A stretch of 64,000 nt of DNA from Saururus chinensis (GCA_035235625.1 CP141142.1:19230995-19294994); one strand, 5' to 3'; counted from the first letter of the stretch, positions 37,090 through 49,340 are shown. Notes: generated by a model from the sequence alone, not told the origin. Numbers and translations: made by a program.

Positions 37090-38188
37090 TAAGGGTTGGG
37101 GTATGCATAAGTAAGTTTTGGGGTGTAAATAGGAAAAGTAGGCTAAAAGTGGGTATTTTACAAATTTAAGCACAAATTAAGCCTAATAAAATTCTAAAAT
37201 TTTTTGTGTGATCTTAAGTATATGTCTAGGTTCATTTGACACAAAAATAAAATTTTCAACGGTGGGGCCCACAGCGGTCCCGCCAAAACCCTAATTTTTG
37301 GGAAAATAGTGAAAATTCTAAAAAATCTCAAAAATTCACATTTGGTCTAAAATCACTTAAAACCACTAATATTGAAGTTAATTTTGGTTAAAACCATCGC
37401 AAACTCTATTTATTTTATGAAATCACCGTATAAGATCAGAAAACGCGTAAATCTCACGATAACCCATAATTAAAGAAAACCAAAACCGGTTTAAAGATGA
37501 GGGTCCTCACAATTAGGTTTTCACTTGAACCATTTATCAACAACAATCTGATTATAATTTCCTATCAGTTTAAGGGGAAACTAATAACCTGTCTAATCTC
37601 TTAGATAGACAGATACATCAGATGTAAACCTAAGTGACAAATGATATACTCACTATAGACCACCGGTAAAGGAACATGCTTTCTAAAAGCTTGGAATCTA
37701 CCAGGAAGTGTCATCTCCTAACCTAGCCCCTAAGGACCTTACCAGAGTGTAATGACATGGCCCACAACTGCACCTGAATAGAATAGATGAGAGACACCAA
37801 CTAACCCGACTACGTGTACACAAAACAATCCTCAATAGATCAGTGGTGAGGCCAGCTCCAGTAATGCTCCCTCCAATGGGCAGGTGCAACTTCACAACCA
37901 AGTTAATGGCTCATCAACAGAGCTTAGACTAATAGATCAATCCAAACCTCATTAATCTCATAAGACTAGGTTAAGGCACTAAAACCACTCTTGGTTCATC
38001 AACCAAGTTAGTTGCCAAGTTAAGAACCCTATTCAATTTATGAACAGGTTTTCAACCCCCTCTAATGGTAATTTAGTCTTATCTTGATTAGGTGTCAAAC
38101 CCCCAATCTAAAGCCCTCTACCCTTATAAATTAATCTTCATGCATTGGTTAACAAGATGCAATTTTGCACATACGACAAAATAATTAA

Positions 38189-38493
38189 GCTTAAACACAT
38201 TCCATAAACTTTCATCATCAATTCTACACCTTTAGTAGCCTAATTTCATCATAATACACCTCTCATAACCATTAGAATCATCAAATGGAGTAAAACATTG
38301 AAAAGTGCATAAGTTTCAAAAATAGCAAAAATTGCCATGTAGCCGTTTGATCGCCCTGCTAGGTCATTCGATCGGCTAAACTAAAAATTTGCCAAAAATA
38401 TAGTGTTGCTGATCGATCTCCACAATAGGCCATTTGATCACCAACAAAGCAGTTTTGACCTTCATCTTCATTTTGAAAATCAAACCGAAACAA
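38189..38493 (-). mobile_element. Fragment of an A-type long LTR
   Basis: CTTAAACACATTCCATAAAC to GAAACAATA matches A1 2,606-2,910 closely, including a degraded box pair at 38,342-38,376 and 38,409-38,442 (starts 67 bp apart). Both ends are cut, by B on the left and by unassigned sequence on the right (38,494-38,676). Confidence 0.85.
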
Positions 38494-38676
38494 TATGGCA
38501 GAATTGGGATTTTAGAATCGGGAGACGGTGTTCCGGGCGACCATAAAATTGGTTTTGCAGTTTGGTACATGGCTTATCCTGTGTAGTATATATACATATG
38601 GTACATATGGATTGTTTTTGAAATCAAACTCAAATTTCACTATTCTTTTGGCCTGAGCCCAAAGTATTTATTGGAG

Positions 38677-38984
38677 TGTTGTGCACGATTGCACACGATG
38701 CTCAGACTCTTTTTATTACTTTACTGTTTTGACTATTTAATTGAATTGTAGTTTTTTAATTATTGGTTTAGCTGGTCTTAGATTAAATTGTATGAACCGG
38801 GCGGGCTGGGTTGGTTTAGGTGGTCCGGTTCCCTAGGGGAGGTCGTCTCCCATAAGGGGCGGCCTGTACTCTGGTTTTGATTATGCAATTTGGTGATTTC
38901 AGACTTCTCCCCTTTCTTCAACAATTCTCCCCTTTCCCTGTGCAATCCTCCTAGATACCGATCGTGCCTTCATCGGGCACATCA
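38677..38984 (+). repeat. 5' LTR of C
   Basis: TGTTGTGCACGATTGC to GGGCACATCA. Same length as the 3' LTR. Confidence 0.95.
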
Positions 38985-38985
38985 T

Positions 38986-38997
38986 TGGTATTAGAGC
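38986..38997 (+). other. Primer-binding site of C (initiator tRNA-Met type)
   Basis: TGGTATTAGAGC, one base different from TGGTATCAGAGC, begins one base after the LTR. Confidence 0.85.
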
Positions 38998-41900
38998 TTG
39001 TGCGATCCTTGACCATGGCGCGTGGCAAATAGGCTATGGTGCAAGAGGTGGCGTTAGAGAAGGAGGCACCGCACTAACTTCAACAGACAGTCCGCAGGCC
39101 AATTCCACTGTCAGTAATGCCAAGTTGTCAGAGATCCTCACAACGGTGCAAGCTCTTGCGGTCGACCTCGCCAGAGTGAAGGTACAGCAGGATGCCCTGG
39201 CAGCGCGCGTCATGCCTATTTTGCCTGCACCGACCGTTGTTATCCCGGAGAAGGGCGAGCCCTCGCAGGCCCCGGAACTGACCCTAACAGCCACCCCAAT
39301 GTCTGCTGGCGTCAACGTGGGAGGCCGAGCCTATCTTGCAGGCTATGGCGCTGGCCAGACAACGTTGGGAGGGGGGCGCCAGGCCTAGGACACGCGAGGC
39401 ACACCAGGTGTTCGTGAAAATGCCCCTATGATGCTGCCCATCCTAACCACTTCCAGGATGCTGAGGAGGATTGGGACAAGTTCCCTCAGCATGGTGGGGG
39501 TCAAAGAGCAGGCGCTGAACCCCGTCTGGCTCAACTGCAGTTCCCTCGCTACAACGGGGATGATGACCCGGTTGAATGGTTGTATAAGGCTGACAAATTT
39601 TTCACCTACCAAGGCACTCATTTAGAGGCAGAGTGCTTGCGCATCGCAGCCTTCCACCTTGATGGCGATGCATCCGTGTGGTTCCAGAGTTTTTAGAAAG
39701 AGGTATGCTACCCAACATGGGCGGCCTTTTCCGATGAGTTCTGCGTTCAATTTGGGCCAAACGAATTCCAGGATTTCAATGAGATGCTGTCCTCCATGCG
39801 CTAGACTACCACTGTCCGTGCATACTACACTGAGTTTATGAAGGTGGCCAACCAGCTGCCCGACTGGCCGGTCGCCGCCTTGGTGGGTATCTTCAAGCGC
39901 GGCCTCAAGCCCGAAATTTCTGAAGAGATGCGTCACTTCCTGTGCACCAATATGCGGGATGTGGTACACCACGCTCGCATTGAAGAGGAGAAACTAGCCA
40001 GATAGTGCAGAGGGGGGTGGCTTGGACCATTGGGCCGCTCTGCCCATAGCGCCACTCTTGCTCAGCTGCCGCCCTGCAGTGCTATTCCTGGCCGAACCAA
40101 TCAGCTCCCTTCTCCTGCAGGTCCGAATGTTCGACGTTTAACTCTGGCTCCAATGGAGGAACACCTTTCAAAGGGGTTATGCTTCCGCTGCGACAAGAAA
40201 TTTGTGCATGGGCACCGCTGTTCCGTTAAGGGCAGTCTTCAAGTGGAAGAAGTGGACGATGGCTACACAGTTTGTGATGGTTCAGCCTTGTCCGCCAGTG
40301 ATGAGCTCTTGCCAGAGATCTCGGTGCATGCATTCTCTGGGGCTTTTACACCCCGCACGATGTGTGTCTAGGGGCTCCTCAAGTGCCAACAAGTAGCTAT
40401 CCTGATCGACAGTGGTTCTACTCGCAATTTTATTAATGACAGGGTTGCCAACCGTCTTGGGTGTTTCGTATCGGACTCCAAGCCTTTTGATGTACTGATC
40501 GGCAATGGCAAACACCTCAGGAGCAATGGGGTGTGTGCGCATATTACTTTGATCGAGCGGCTGGTGGCCGATATGCTTCAGGCAGCGATTATCCGGCCGA
40601 GCACAAGTTCTTATTCATCACCGGTGTTACTTGTGCGTAAGAAGGACGGTACATGGCACTTCTGTGTGGACTACCGCACCCTCAATGTTGTGACTGTGAA
40701 AGACAAGTACCCGATTCCAGTGATTGAGTAGTTACTTGATGAGTTGACCGGCGCGACGGTGTTTAGTAAGCTCTACTTGCGTTCGGGCTATCATCAGATT
40801 CGCATGAGTGCTGCCGATGTGCACAAGACAGCTTTTCAGACTCACGACAGCCACTTCGAGTTCCTCGTGATGCCGTTTGGTTTGACTAATGCTCCATCCA
40901 CCTTCCAGTGCCTCATGAACGACCTCTTCCGCCCCTTCCTGTGCCGTTATATCTTGGTTTTCTTTGATGACATTTTGGTATACAGCAGATCGTGGGCAGA
41001 GCATTTGTCACACCTCAAGTTGGTTTTCTCCATTCTGCTTGATAATTCTTTATGTCTTAAATGTTCGAAGTGCTCCTTTGGCGGCCGACAGGTGGATTAC
41101 TTGGGCCACATTATATCAGAAAATGGTGTTGCCACCGACCCAGCCAAGGTAATTGCCATGCTGTCTTGGCCTATTCCCACAAGTGTTCGAGCACTTCGTG
41201 GTTTTCTAGGCCTCACTGGGTACTATCGACGCTTCATCAGTTGCTATGGGGAACTGGCTAGACCGTTGACAGCGCTGCTCAAACGGGGTGCTTTTGCTTG
41301 GACTCCGGAGGCGCAGGCAGCATTTGATGGGCTGCAGCACACAATGGCTTCCGCCCCCGTCTTGATCTTGCCTGACTTCAGCCGCCTGTTTGTGGTCGAG
41401 ACGGATGCTCGGACACTGGCTTGGGGGTGGTTTTGTTACAGGATGAGCGTCCCATAGCATATTTCAGCAAGGCATTGGAGGGCAGATCATTGTCACTGTC
41501 CGTCTATGAGAAGGAGATGCTGGCTATCATCCATGCCGTCACCAAATGGCGGCCGTACCTCTTGGGTAGGCAGTTCCTGATTCATACTGACCATCAACCA
41601 TTGAAGTATTTCCTCGAATAGCGGGTGTCCACCCCATCTCAGCAGCGTTGGGTTAGTAAACTTTTGGGTTATGATTATGAAGTAGTTTATAAGAAGGGGT
41701 CCGAGAACACAGTGGCCGACGCTCTTTCCCGTATACCTCCCTCAGGGTCGTGCCTCACACTCTCCATGCTCTCTTGTCCTTTTATCGATGAGCTAAAGCA
41801 GGCCTACTGTTCTGATGCTTCGACACAGACGTTGATAGCTACCCTTCAGCAGGACCCGGCTGCCCGTCTGTTTTACACCTGGCGGGATGATTTATTGTTC

Positions 41901-43235
41901 TGGAAGGACCGTTTATGGGTTCCTAATGTCGCTGATCTTCACCGCCGAATCATATCTCATTTCCATGACTCTCCGGTCGCTGGTCACGAGGGGGTTTTCC
42001 GTGCATACAAGCGGATCAGCCAGAGTTTCTTATAGTTGGGGGTTCGTCAGGCTGTGTATGAGTATGTGACGGCTTGTGATATTTGTCAGCGCACCAAGGC
42101 TGCCACCACTTCTCCCGCTGGGCTGCTCCAACCCCTACCCATTCCGGACAAAGTATGGGAGGATGTATTGATGGATTTTGTGGAAGCCTTGCCGCTGGTG
42201 CACTGTAAGTCGGTGATCATGGTGGTGGTTGACCGTCTGTCTAAGTATGCTCATTTTTGTGTGTTGGGTCACCCCTTTACTGCTAAAATGGTGGCTGACT
42301 TGTATGTTCGGGAGGTGGTGAAGCTTCATGGTATGCCTCGTACCATTGTGTCCGATCGTGACCGTATCTTCCTTTCTCAGTTCTGGCAGGAGTTCTTTGC
42401 CTTATAGGGTATGTCCCTTCATATGAGCACTGCATATCACCCTCAGACGGATGGGCAGACGGAGGTCATCAACCGCTGTTTGGAGCAGTACTTGAGGTGC
42501 TTCACAATGTCACAGCCCCCCGATGGCTGCAGCTTCTTCCGTGGGCAGAGTGGTCCTATAATACTGCTTATCACACGCGTGCAGGCTTCACTCCATTCGA
42601 GGTGTTGTATGGCCGCCCTCCCCTTACTATTTTGTCGTATGTGCTGCATTGATCTTCGGTGGCTAAGGTAGATTATATGCTCCAAACTCGTGATGAAGTA
42701 TTGCGCCAATTGAAGATGAATCTTGCTGAGGCTCAGAATCGGATGAAACAACGCTATGATGGCCACCAAACTGATCGGGAGTTCCAAGTTGGTGACTTGG
42801 TCTATGTCTCTGTCTTACCGCAGTGTCAGACTTTATTCTAGCCCGAGCACTCCAAGCTCGCTCCCAGGTTTCATGGTCCATACCGGGTGGCAGCTCGCGT
42901 TGGTCCGGTTGCTTACCGTCTCTCCTTGCTGCCTACTTCCTTGGTTCATCCTGTGTTCCATGTGTCCCGCCTTCGCAGGTTTGTTGGTGATCGAAGCTTG
43001 GCCGTGGATGCGCCTCCACCACTGATGGGTCCTGTTCCGCCCCCTGATCCTGCCTCTGCGTCGGTGCTTGAGAAGAGGCGGGTTTGTCGTTCGGGTCGCA
43101 TTGTGACTGAGGTTTTGGTTTCCTGGCAGGGTCAGCCTTTGGAGGATGCGACATGGATGCTTGAGGATGATTTCTTGGCTCGTTATCCAGCTTGGTCACC
43201 TTGAGGACAATTCGACTAGCGGAAGCGTGGTGGAG

Positions 43236-43543
43236 TGTTGTGCACGATTGCACACGATGCTCAGACTCTTTTTATTACTTTACTGCTTTGACTATTTAAT
43301 TGAATTGTAGTCTTTTAATTATTGGTTTAGCTGGTCTTAGATTAAATTGTATGAACCGGGCGGGCTGGGTTGGTTCAGCTGGTCCAGTTCCCTAGGGGAG
43401 GTCGTCTCCCATAAGGGGCGGCCTGTACTCTAGTTTTGATTATGCAATTTGGTGATTTCAGACTTCTCCCCTTTCTTCAACAATTCTCCCCTTTCCCTGC
43501 GCAGTCCTCCTAGATACCAATCGTGCCTGCATTGGGCACATCA
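43236..43543 (+). repeat. 3' LTR of C
   Basis: TGTTGTGCACGATTGC to GGGCACATCA, directly after a purine-rich GGAAGCGTGGTGGAG stretch (43,221-43,235), the likely polypurine tract. Confidence 0.95.
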
Positions 43544-43599
43544 ATAGGCTTCATGTTTTTTCCCGATATAGGGCTTCCATGTTAAAAAATATCTTATGT

Positions 43600-45200
43600 G
43601 TCTAGTTGGTTTTATTTTCCTTATAGCAGCTAATTAATTCCTATGAGAAGAAGCTACAACCAGTAGTCCTCTACACATGGTTCTTTAAGGATAGTCATTG
43701 TGATGACCCTCATGGTTTGAAGTGTATTAAACTCATACATTTTGTTGTTCTAGGAGTTTAAAATGTGTCGGTTTGTCATCCCTCTCATCTTGGTCATTAC
43801 CATAAGGACAAAGCTTTCCGCTAGCATTTGCCTTGCCCCATGTATAGGAAAGGGGCATGGGGGCTAACAGTCATCACCATTGTTATTGGCAACATTGCAA
43901 GTTCTTTCAGGAGAAATTTCCCCTTTACTAAATTTTACAAGAAAAGTGTATTAAAAAATTGAAGTTTCATTGATTGAATGATTGTATTGACATGCATATC
44001 CCAAATATCCGATTTATAAATGAGAAAGTGGTATCCACTACTATTATGTGCATAACCAATGAACACAATCAATGGTTTTTGGTCATGTCTTTAGTCTTTT
44101 TGGACAACAAATTTTGCCAAGAACCTCCACACTTTTAAGAATATATAAAAAGGTCTATGACCTTTCTATAATTCATATAGTATCCTATTAGGTTTCTTAT
44201 CAGACAACTTGTTGAGAATATAATTCGTGGAAAGCACAACTCCCCCCTCACAAGTTTTGTGGTAATCCAAAACTTATCAACGTGGAAATTATCTTTTCAT
44301 TTAAAGTTCTATTTTTTATTAGCCAATCCACTTTGCTACGATGAATAGGGTGTCATTTTTTGGTGTATAATACCATGACTTGAAAAGAATTCCTCAAATT
44401 GTGATTCGTATTCTCCTCTATTGCTTCTTAGAACCTTAATTTATGTCCAAGTAAATTCTCAACCTCATTCTTAAGTAGTGTTTCTCTTTGAATGCCTTAT
44501 CCTTTCTACATAGCAAGTGCATATAACAATAGTGTGTGTAATCCCTAATGAACATTTTGAAATACGTTTTTCCCTCTAATCTGCATAAATTTCATGTAAC
44601 ATACTTCATTGTGAGTTAAATCTAGAGGTTCAGTACTCCTCTTCACATGTGGAAGGGTGTCCTCAATAAATTTTGGCAGATATTCCTTATTAACTAATCT
44701 ACGTATATGCAAATGACTCAATCAAATAGCAAAATATTCTTTCTTGTTCATAACACAAGCTGGTAAAACAATCAAACTATTCAACCTAGATAGGCCTCCC
44801 CTTAAGTATCATTTTCCCATATATATACCCAATTTTTAGTGAGTACAAATATGTCCAATTTAAAAAAATAACTTGAATCCACAAAATTCTTGCAAATTTC
44901 TTGACATACAATGCATCATCCAGTATAAGATCTTTGCCCTAAGTAATTTTTAGAGGCACCTTGTGTTTTCTTTCCACATTGGGAGTCACAAAATTGAACT
45001 TGAATAATTTCTCCCCATAGTCAACATTTTGGAAAGTGTAAACATATACTAGTTAGACCACACATGAGGAGTGACCCTTGTGTCTGCCCACCACTCTTGG
45101 GCATTGTTTACCATGTTGACCATTGAGACAACAACAAATAAGGACAATTCTATGTTATGTTCCGAAATAATATTTTGATCGCCTATGGGTTCCACAGGTT
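43600..45200 (-). mobile_element. Ty1/copia protease and integrase remnants
   Basis: On the - strand: a protease-type stretch near 45,105 (EWWADT, then THVW-like; family form WWVDTGA..HVC), then the segment that follows it in copia (YVKKFA near 44,900), then integrase traces: HVKRSTEPLDLTHNEVC near 44,640, KNEVENLLGHK near 44,440, WLIKNRTLNEKII near 44,310 and KVVD-like GYAHN homologue near 44,060. The order is that of Ty1/copia (integrase before reverse transcriptase). Reverse transcriptase is not seen. The remnant is heavily broken. It probably belongs to the same element as the 5' LTR at 49,341-50,619, with a + strand copia piece (45,409-47,060) between them; that link is inference. Confidence 0.6.
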
Positions 45201-45408
45201 AGTACTAGGTCTAGTAGTGTTTGTTTATTAGATTTATTGTCTTTAGTTACTTGTGAATAATGGGCTTTAGGTTTATTGTTAGGAGGTACATTAAGAGGCT
45301 ATTTATTGTAAGGATTGTGCCCTAATTTGGCTTAGGGAAGAATTCATCTAGTTTAATCTTTGGTCTTTCTACCTTTCTCCTCCCCTTTCTCGGCCATAAT
45401 GCATATTA

Positions 45409-47060
45409 TAAGAACATAAGTGTCCTCATTTTATGTATTGGCTTATTTTCATGAGCAAAATCGTATCATGAAATATATATTTTGAGTTAGTTTATAGTTT
45501 GAGGATGGATTTTAGAAGACAAAAAAAAAAGAAGACTCAAATTCATGTTTTTTCTAAGTAAAAGTACACACACATCACATTCACACATTTTAGGGTAAAA
45601 GAGACCTTTGGTGAGAAAATTGTGATGTTTAGATATATAAATGTTAAAAAATAAACATTTGATAAAATGATCAATTGGTTATGTAAAGCGATTGATCGGC
45701 ACTTGAAATTGCTATGTGTAAAATGGAGTTGAGAGTTAGTAATCGATTGGCTTGCTGAAGCTATTTATCAATCGAAGAGTTCTGAAGAAAAATATAAGGA
45801 GCGATCAATCACTGGAGCAGTAGGTTGCCAAAATTAAGATTTTCCTATTTAGTTACAATTAAAAATTAGAAACCTTTTTCTTTTAGGGTTTGTGAGTTTA
45901 TCAAATGGTATTAGAACATGATAGAGGAAGAGAGACCTAGAAAACTTTGAGAGCTTGTGTGAAGTCTTTTAAATGGAGTTTTGAGAGAGTTGTCTTCTAG
46001 ATTGTGAAAATATCTACCATAAATAAAAAAGAGAGATTAGATGTGAGATTAGAGCACAAAACACTATGTTTTTGCTTAATCTTGTTGCTAAGAAGATGAA
46101 GTGAATAGAAGATTCATTTTAAGTGGGAGATGAAAGATGTGTGTTGATCAAGAAAGCACGAAGGAGGATAAGATTAATCTATGGTTGATAAACAACCAAG
46201 GAGTGGTTGATTTAGAATTTAAAAAGTGGCGTGTAGGACCAAATGGTTTGAAGAAGAAAGAGTCTTTTATCAGTAGTTCTATAATCTTAAAAATTTGCAC
46301 AATGCATAGTTAATCTGGACAAAGTGTCCCATGGTTTTTCCTCACTCGGTTTCTACGTAAAACATTCTTATGTGTTTTGGTTGCAGATTTTCTTACAAAA
46401 CCCTTAGTAGAACACATTAGAATTAGGAAGATTAAATTTAAGAAAATTTAGGTTAATTTTGTTTAAAGTGGGGAAATAAATCTTGTAGCTCAAATTGCGA
46501 GTTAGTGGCATTTTATGTTTTTGGTTTGTCTATGCCACACACATTGTCCAACAAACCAACAAGTTTTAGCTAAGGATATTTTGATTAATTTTGATATGCT
46601 TTTCCCTTGTGATTGAGTATTAATTTTGATTTTGGTTGCCATGGAATTTAAAAGCATGCTTAGCTTGTCTTATTTGCTTCAAATTTTGTTGTGGGTAGGA
46701 ATAATATTGTTTTTGATGAATTGAAGATGCTTAGGGCAAAATTTTGTGCTATGGAACGTGAAAACTCTCACCTTGTGAATAACAAATCCTTATTTATGAT
46801 AAAAGACATCGAGTTACTTGAGTAGATTAAATTGTTGGAAGAAGAATTCTAAACTTCAAATTCAAAACTTAAAGATTTTGTCAAAGGCAAAGAAAAACTT
46901 GTTAAAATTCTATCTAGTGGTAAATTTAGTTGTCACAAAAGTGGTTTAGGGTATATGGGGCAAAATAATACAAATTCCATAGCAGTCACCAAATTTGTTA
47001 AAGCTAAAGATTTGAATGATCATAGTGCTAGTTCATCAAATTTAAACTTTTGGTTGGAAC
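45409..47060 (+). mobile_element. Ty1/copia piece in opposite orientation: LTR, primer site and coding scraps
   Basis: An LTR-like stretch (about 45,409-45,903, ending TTTATCA) is followed by a primer-type site TGGTATTAGAAC (45,906-45,917). Further on are an end-of-RNase-H trace near 46,385 (ADFLTKPL) and a gag-tail trace near 46,900-47,030 (LVKILSSGKFS, RGLGYMGQ-like, KFVKAKD), typical of copia polyproteins. The order is not that of an intact element, so it is a composite of pieces. Confidence 0.5.
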
Positions 47061-49340
47061 ACAATTAATTAAGAAGGATTTAGTAACTAAAATAAGTCAA
47101 ATAAGAACAAATCAATTAGGAAAGCTCTCAACTTGCATCATATATTTTTTTCCATCTTAAAAAAATATTTCTTTATTTTTCTTCCATTTTTCTAGATGTC
47201 AAGCTGATGGGAGCTTCATAGTAGCCTCGATTGACCTAAGTGGGTAACCCTTACCCATCATCATTACGAAGACAATTCCATTTGACAAAAGATGTTGAAG
47301 TAAATAGAACTTACAATCATTGAAGCATATTATAAAGAATTTTTTTTATTTTAAGTCTAAATAGAAATCTAGCTTTAGTTTCTCTAATTTGATCAATAAG
47401 ACTCCACTAGAATCCAAAAGCCTAATTCAACTCATCTCTAAGAATTCAACTTGTCTAAACTTGATGTGTGCATATTTTAAAAAATAGAGAATTACAATAG
47501 CAAGTTAAAAAAATTCAAATTGACGTTCACTCTCCTTGGTGTATCCTTCTCTTCAATAAGGTATATTGACCACAATTCGTATTGCTGCTCAACTCAATAG
47601 AAAATTATTGACTTTAAGCCTCAAGAGCTGAACATATAAAAAACAAAATCAAAGCAAATTTCAAGACAAGCAAAAAACTACACTATTTTTTTGTGTTCTT
47701 TATAATACTTTATTTTTTTGTTTTTCTCATTCAAAATCTATGAATAAAAAGACTTAAAAACAAGGCAAAATGAAGTAAAATTAAAACATATGTTGTCCAA
47801 AAAATGGAAAGAATTAAATCACGAACAATAAAAAAAATCTCTTTACTTAGAGATGACAAAGCTTTGCCTAGCCACCCTATCTTAAGGTAATCTAAGGTTC
47901 TCTTACTCACTTCTCCTAATTGATCCTTCAATGCTTGAAGATCAATCTTCCTCACCGACATTCTCTTCATCATCTTCTCATACTCTTTGTAGGGTAGTTT
48001 AGGGGGCAGGTGTGAGGGCTTTTTCTCCTTCTTCTTTGACCTAAGATTAAAAGGTTGGCTGTTTGGATCCTCTTAACTAGTTGGGAATATCTATTGCTTA
48101 TGTCACATAGTCCCACAATTTGAGAATCAATTTTCACATAGTCCTTTTCTAGTTGCTGATTACCCTATATTACCTTCACAAAGATAGTAGGTTTTGCTAA
48201 GGAGGTAGATAAGCAGTTCTTAAAACCTAAGCCCATAATATTGGTTTGACCTTTGCTCAACAAGGTCTCCAATGTTTTCTTCCTATTCTTGAATCCTTAT
48301 TCCCAAAATTAAAGTTCTGAGTTTTTAAAATTTTCTTAAAACTTTTTACAAAAAGAGAATTTATTCATCTTCATTCTCCATTTCGTAAGATTTTTCTAAG
48401 GTGTTGAAAGCTTTACAACTCTTTGAAGATTTCTTAGATGTTTTGGAATTTATTTTCCTTTTAGATTTTTCTCAATGTATAAGGTGTTAATTTTTGTAGA
48501 TTCATTAATTGCATTCACCTTAATCTTAAATTCAAAAAATAAGGACCTTAAAATTTTCCAAACCACAAGGTAGACAAGTATAAGCTCTCCTAGTTGATCA
48601 CATGTGTTAACAATGTCCAATAGTTTAAGATAATATTAAAAAACTATCCCTCTTCCCTTATTATGATGTTCTCGAACTCTAAAGTGACATTTGCAACCTA
48701 GACACCTTCACATCTTCAGTTCCCTCATCGTATTTAATAAGTTTTTCCCAGCTACTTTAGCCAAAATATAATTAGAGATTGACCTATGCTAAGATTTTCC
48801 TATGACATTGAATAATGAACTAAGGACTTTACTATTTTGATTTGCAAGCTTATACTTATTCTCATCTATTCACTTTCATCTTTGTCTTTGGTCATTGGAG
48901 GAGTCCAACCTTTAATCATGACTTTCCAAGTAGTGTTTTCAAGCACTTAAATAAAGGCTCTCATCGTATTCTTCCAATAAGAAAAGTTTTGATTATCAAA
49001 CAATAGAGGACAATTCATGGGATTTCATAAGTCCCCCGTGCTCAACCATTAAATTAAACAAACTAGAAACACCCAAGTAACAAACTTTAAGAACAAAAGG
49101 GCAGGAGAATTATAAGAGCAAGAGAAATAACTACTTAGGGTACACAAATAACAAGTTCGCAAATAATTCATAGTAGAAAAACAAGTAAATCAAGGAAAAT
49201 TATAAGATCAGAACTTAACACAAGAAATATAACTATAGCAATAAAAAATTAGGAAGTTTAAGCAAGATTATTAGCATGCAAAACATGATTGATAACATAA
49301 ATTTAAAGCAAATTATAGCTTAAAATCCTTAGCTACCACT
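47061..49340 (-). mobile_element. Ty1/copia gag and leader remnants (F1)
   Basis: Near 49,010-48,640 the - strand codes for FDNQNFSYWKNTMRAFI, then W.VMIKGWTPPM and, further on, FENIIIREE: the copia gag (UBN2-type) signature FDG.N..YWK..M.AFL...D...W. 47,973-47,731 is an open - strand stretch (DLQALKDQLGEVSKRTLDYL) that may come from the gag/leader but is not recognised. 47,100-47,700 has no motif. Heavily broken. Confidence 0.55.
49326..49337 (-). other. Primer-binding site of copia element F1
   Basis: The - strand reads TGGTAGCTAAGG next to the LTR edge at 49,341. It is identical to the site of gypsy element B (33,117-33,128). Confidence 0.65.

Larger units (their letters stand above)
33578..37511 (-). 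mobile_element. A2: solo LTR of the A family with perfect target duplication
   Basis: It runs TGTCACGCCCCGG to GGGTCCTCACA. ATTAG at 33,573-33,577 and at 37,512-37,516 is a perfect 5-bp target duplication. The empty site is visible in the partner LTR of B (TTTATTAGGTTTTCAC near 27,228). Sense is the - strand (TGTGAGGACCC start, GGGGCGTGACA end). No internal region is present, so it is a solo LTR of about 3.6 kb once the Reina-like solo LTR inside it (35,731-36,037) is removed. It carries a minisatellite (34,211-34,765), a pair of GATCGATC-type boxes (36,317-36,412) and a TATA box (37,081-37,089). Confidence 0.93.
26779..38185 (-). mobile_element. B: old Tekay-like gypsy element with both LTRs, nested insertions
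   Basis: Left (3') LTR starts at 26,779 (TGTCGTGACCC); right (5') LTR starts at 33,131 (TGTCATGACC). Between them on the - strand: gag about 33,030-32,190, a double zinc knuckle near 31,980-31,880 (CPLC and CFNCRNIGHLARDC), protease near 31,560 (DVILEMDW), reverse transcriptase about 31,110-30,650, RNase H to about 30,020, integrase about 29,550-28,980, and a chromodomain-like tail near 28,620-28,560. That order indicates a Tekay-like chromovirus. The two LTRs differ at roughly 15-20% by eye, so it is several million years old. It is broken in about a dozen places or more. The 5' LTR holds A2 and ends, truncated, near 38,185. Confidence 0.8.
33131..38185 (-). mobile_element. 5' LTR of B, interrupted by solo LTR A2
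   Basis: 33,131-33,577 and 37,512-38,185 together match 26,779 to about 27,925. The intervening 33,578-37,511 is the A2 insertion. Similarity stops at about 38,185, where an A-type LTR fragment begins, so the outer end of this LTR is missing. Confidence 0.75.
38677..43543 (+). mobile_element. C: Reina-like Ty3/gypsy chromovirus with both LTRs, broken
   Basis: LTRs of 308 bp at 38,677-38,984 and 43,236-43,543 differ at about 11 sites by eye (about 3.6%); with a grass LTR rate of 1.3e-8 per site per year this is roughly 1-1.5 million years. Parts on the + strand: primer site 38,986-38,997, gag about 39,015-40,230 with a CFRCDKKFVHGHRC knuckle, protease region near 40,390-40,520, reverse transcriptase 40,531 to about 41,300 (FFDDILVYS), RNase H to about 41,740, integrase about 41,930-42,640 (zinc-binding [10 protein letters not shown] region, [15 protein letters not shown]), and a chromodomain-like end near 43,110-43,200 (SWQGQPLEDATWMLEDDFL). 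The short LTRs and total length of 4.9 kb fit Reina. It is broken in roughly six to ten places. It is GC-rich against its surroundings. No matching 5-bp duplication flanks it. Confidence 0.9.

Noticed and set aside
39034-39315. Antisense 93-residue frame
   Set aside because: Shadow of the gag region of C; GC-rich coding DNA often has open antisense frames.
38672-43548. Target duplication around C
   Set aside because: TGGAG and ATAGG do not match. TGGAG also precedes the 3' LTR, as part of its purine tract.
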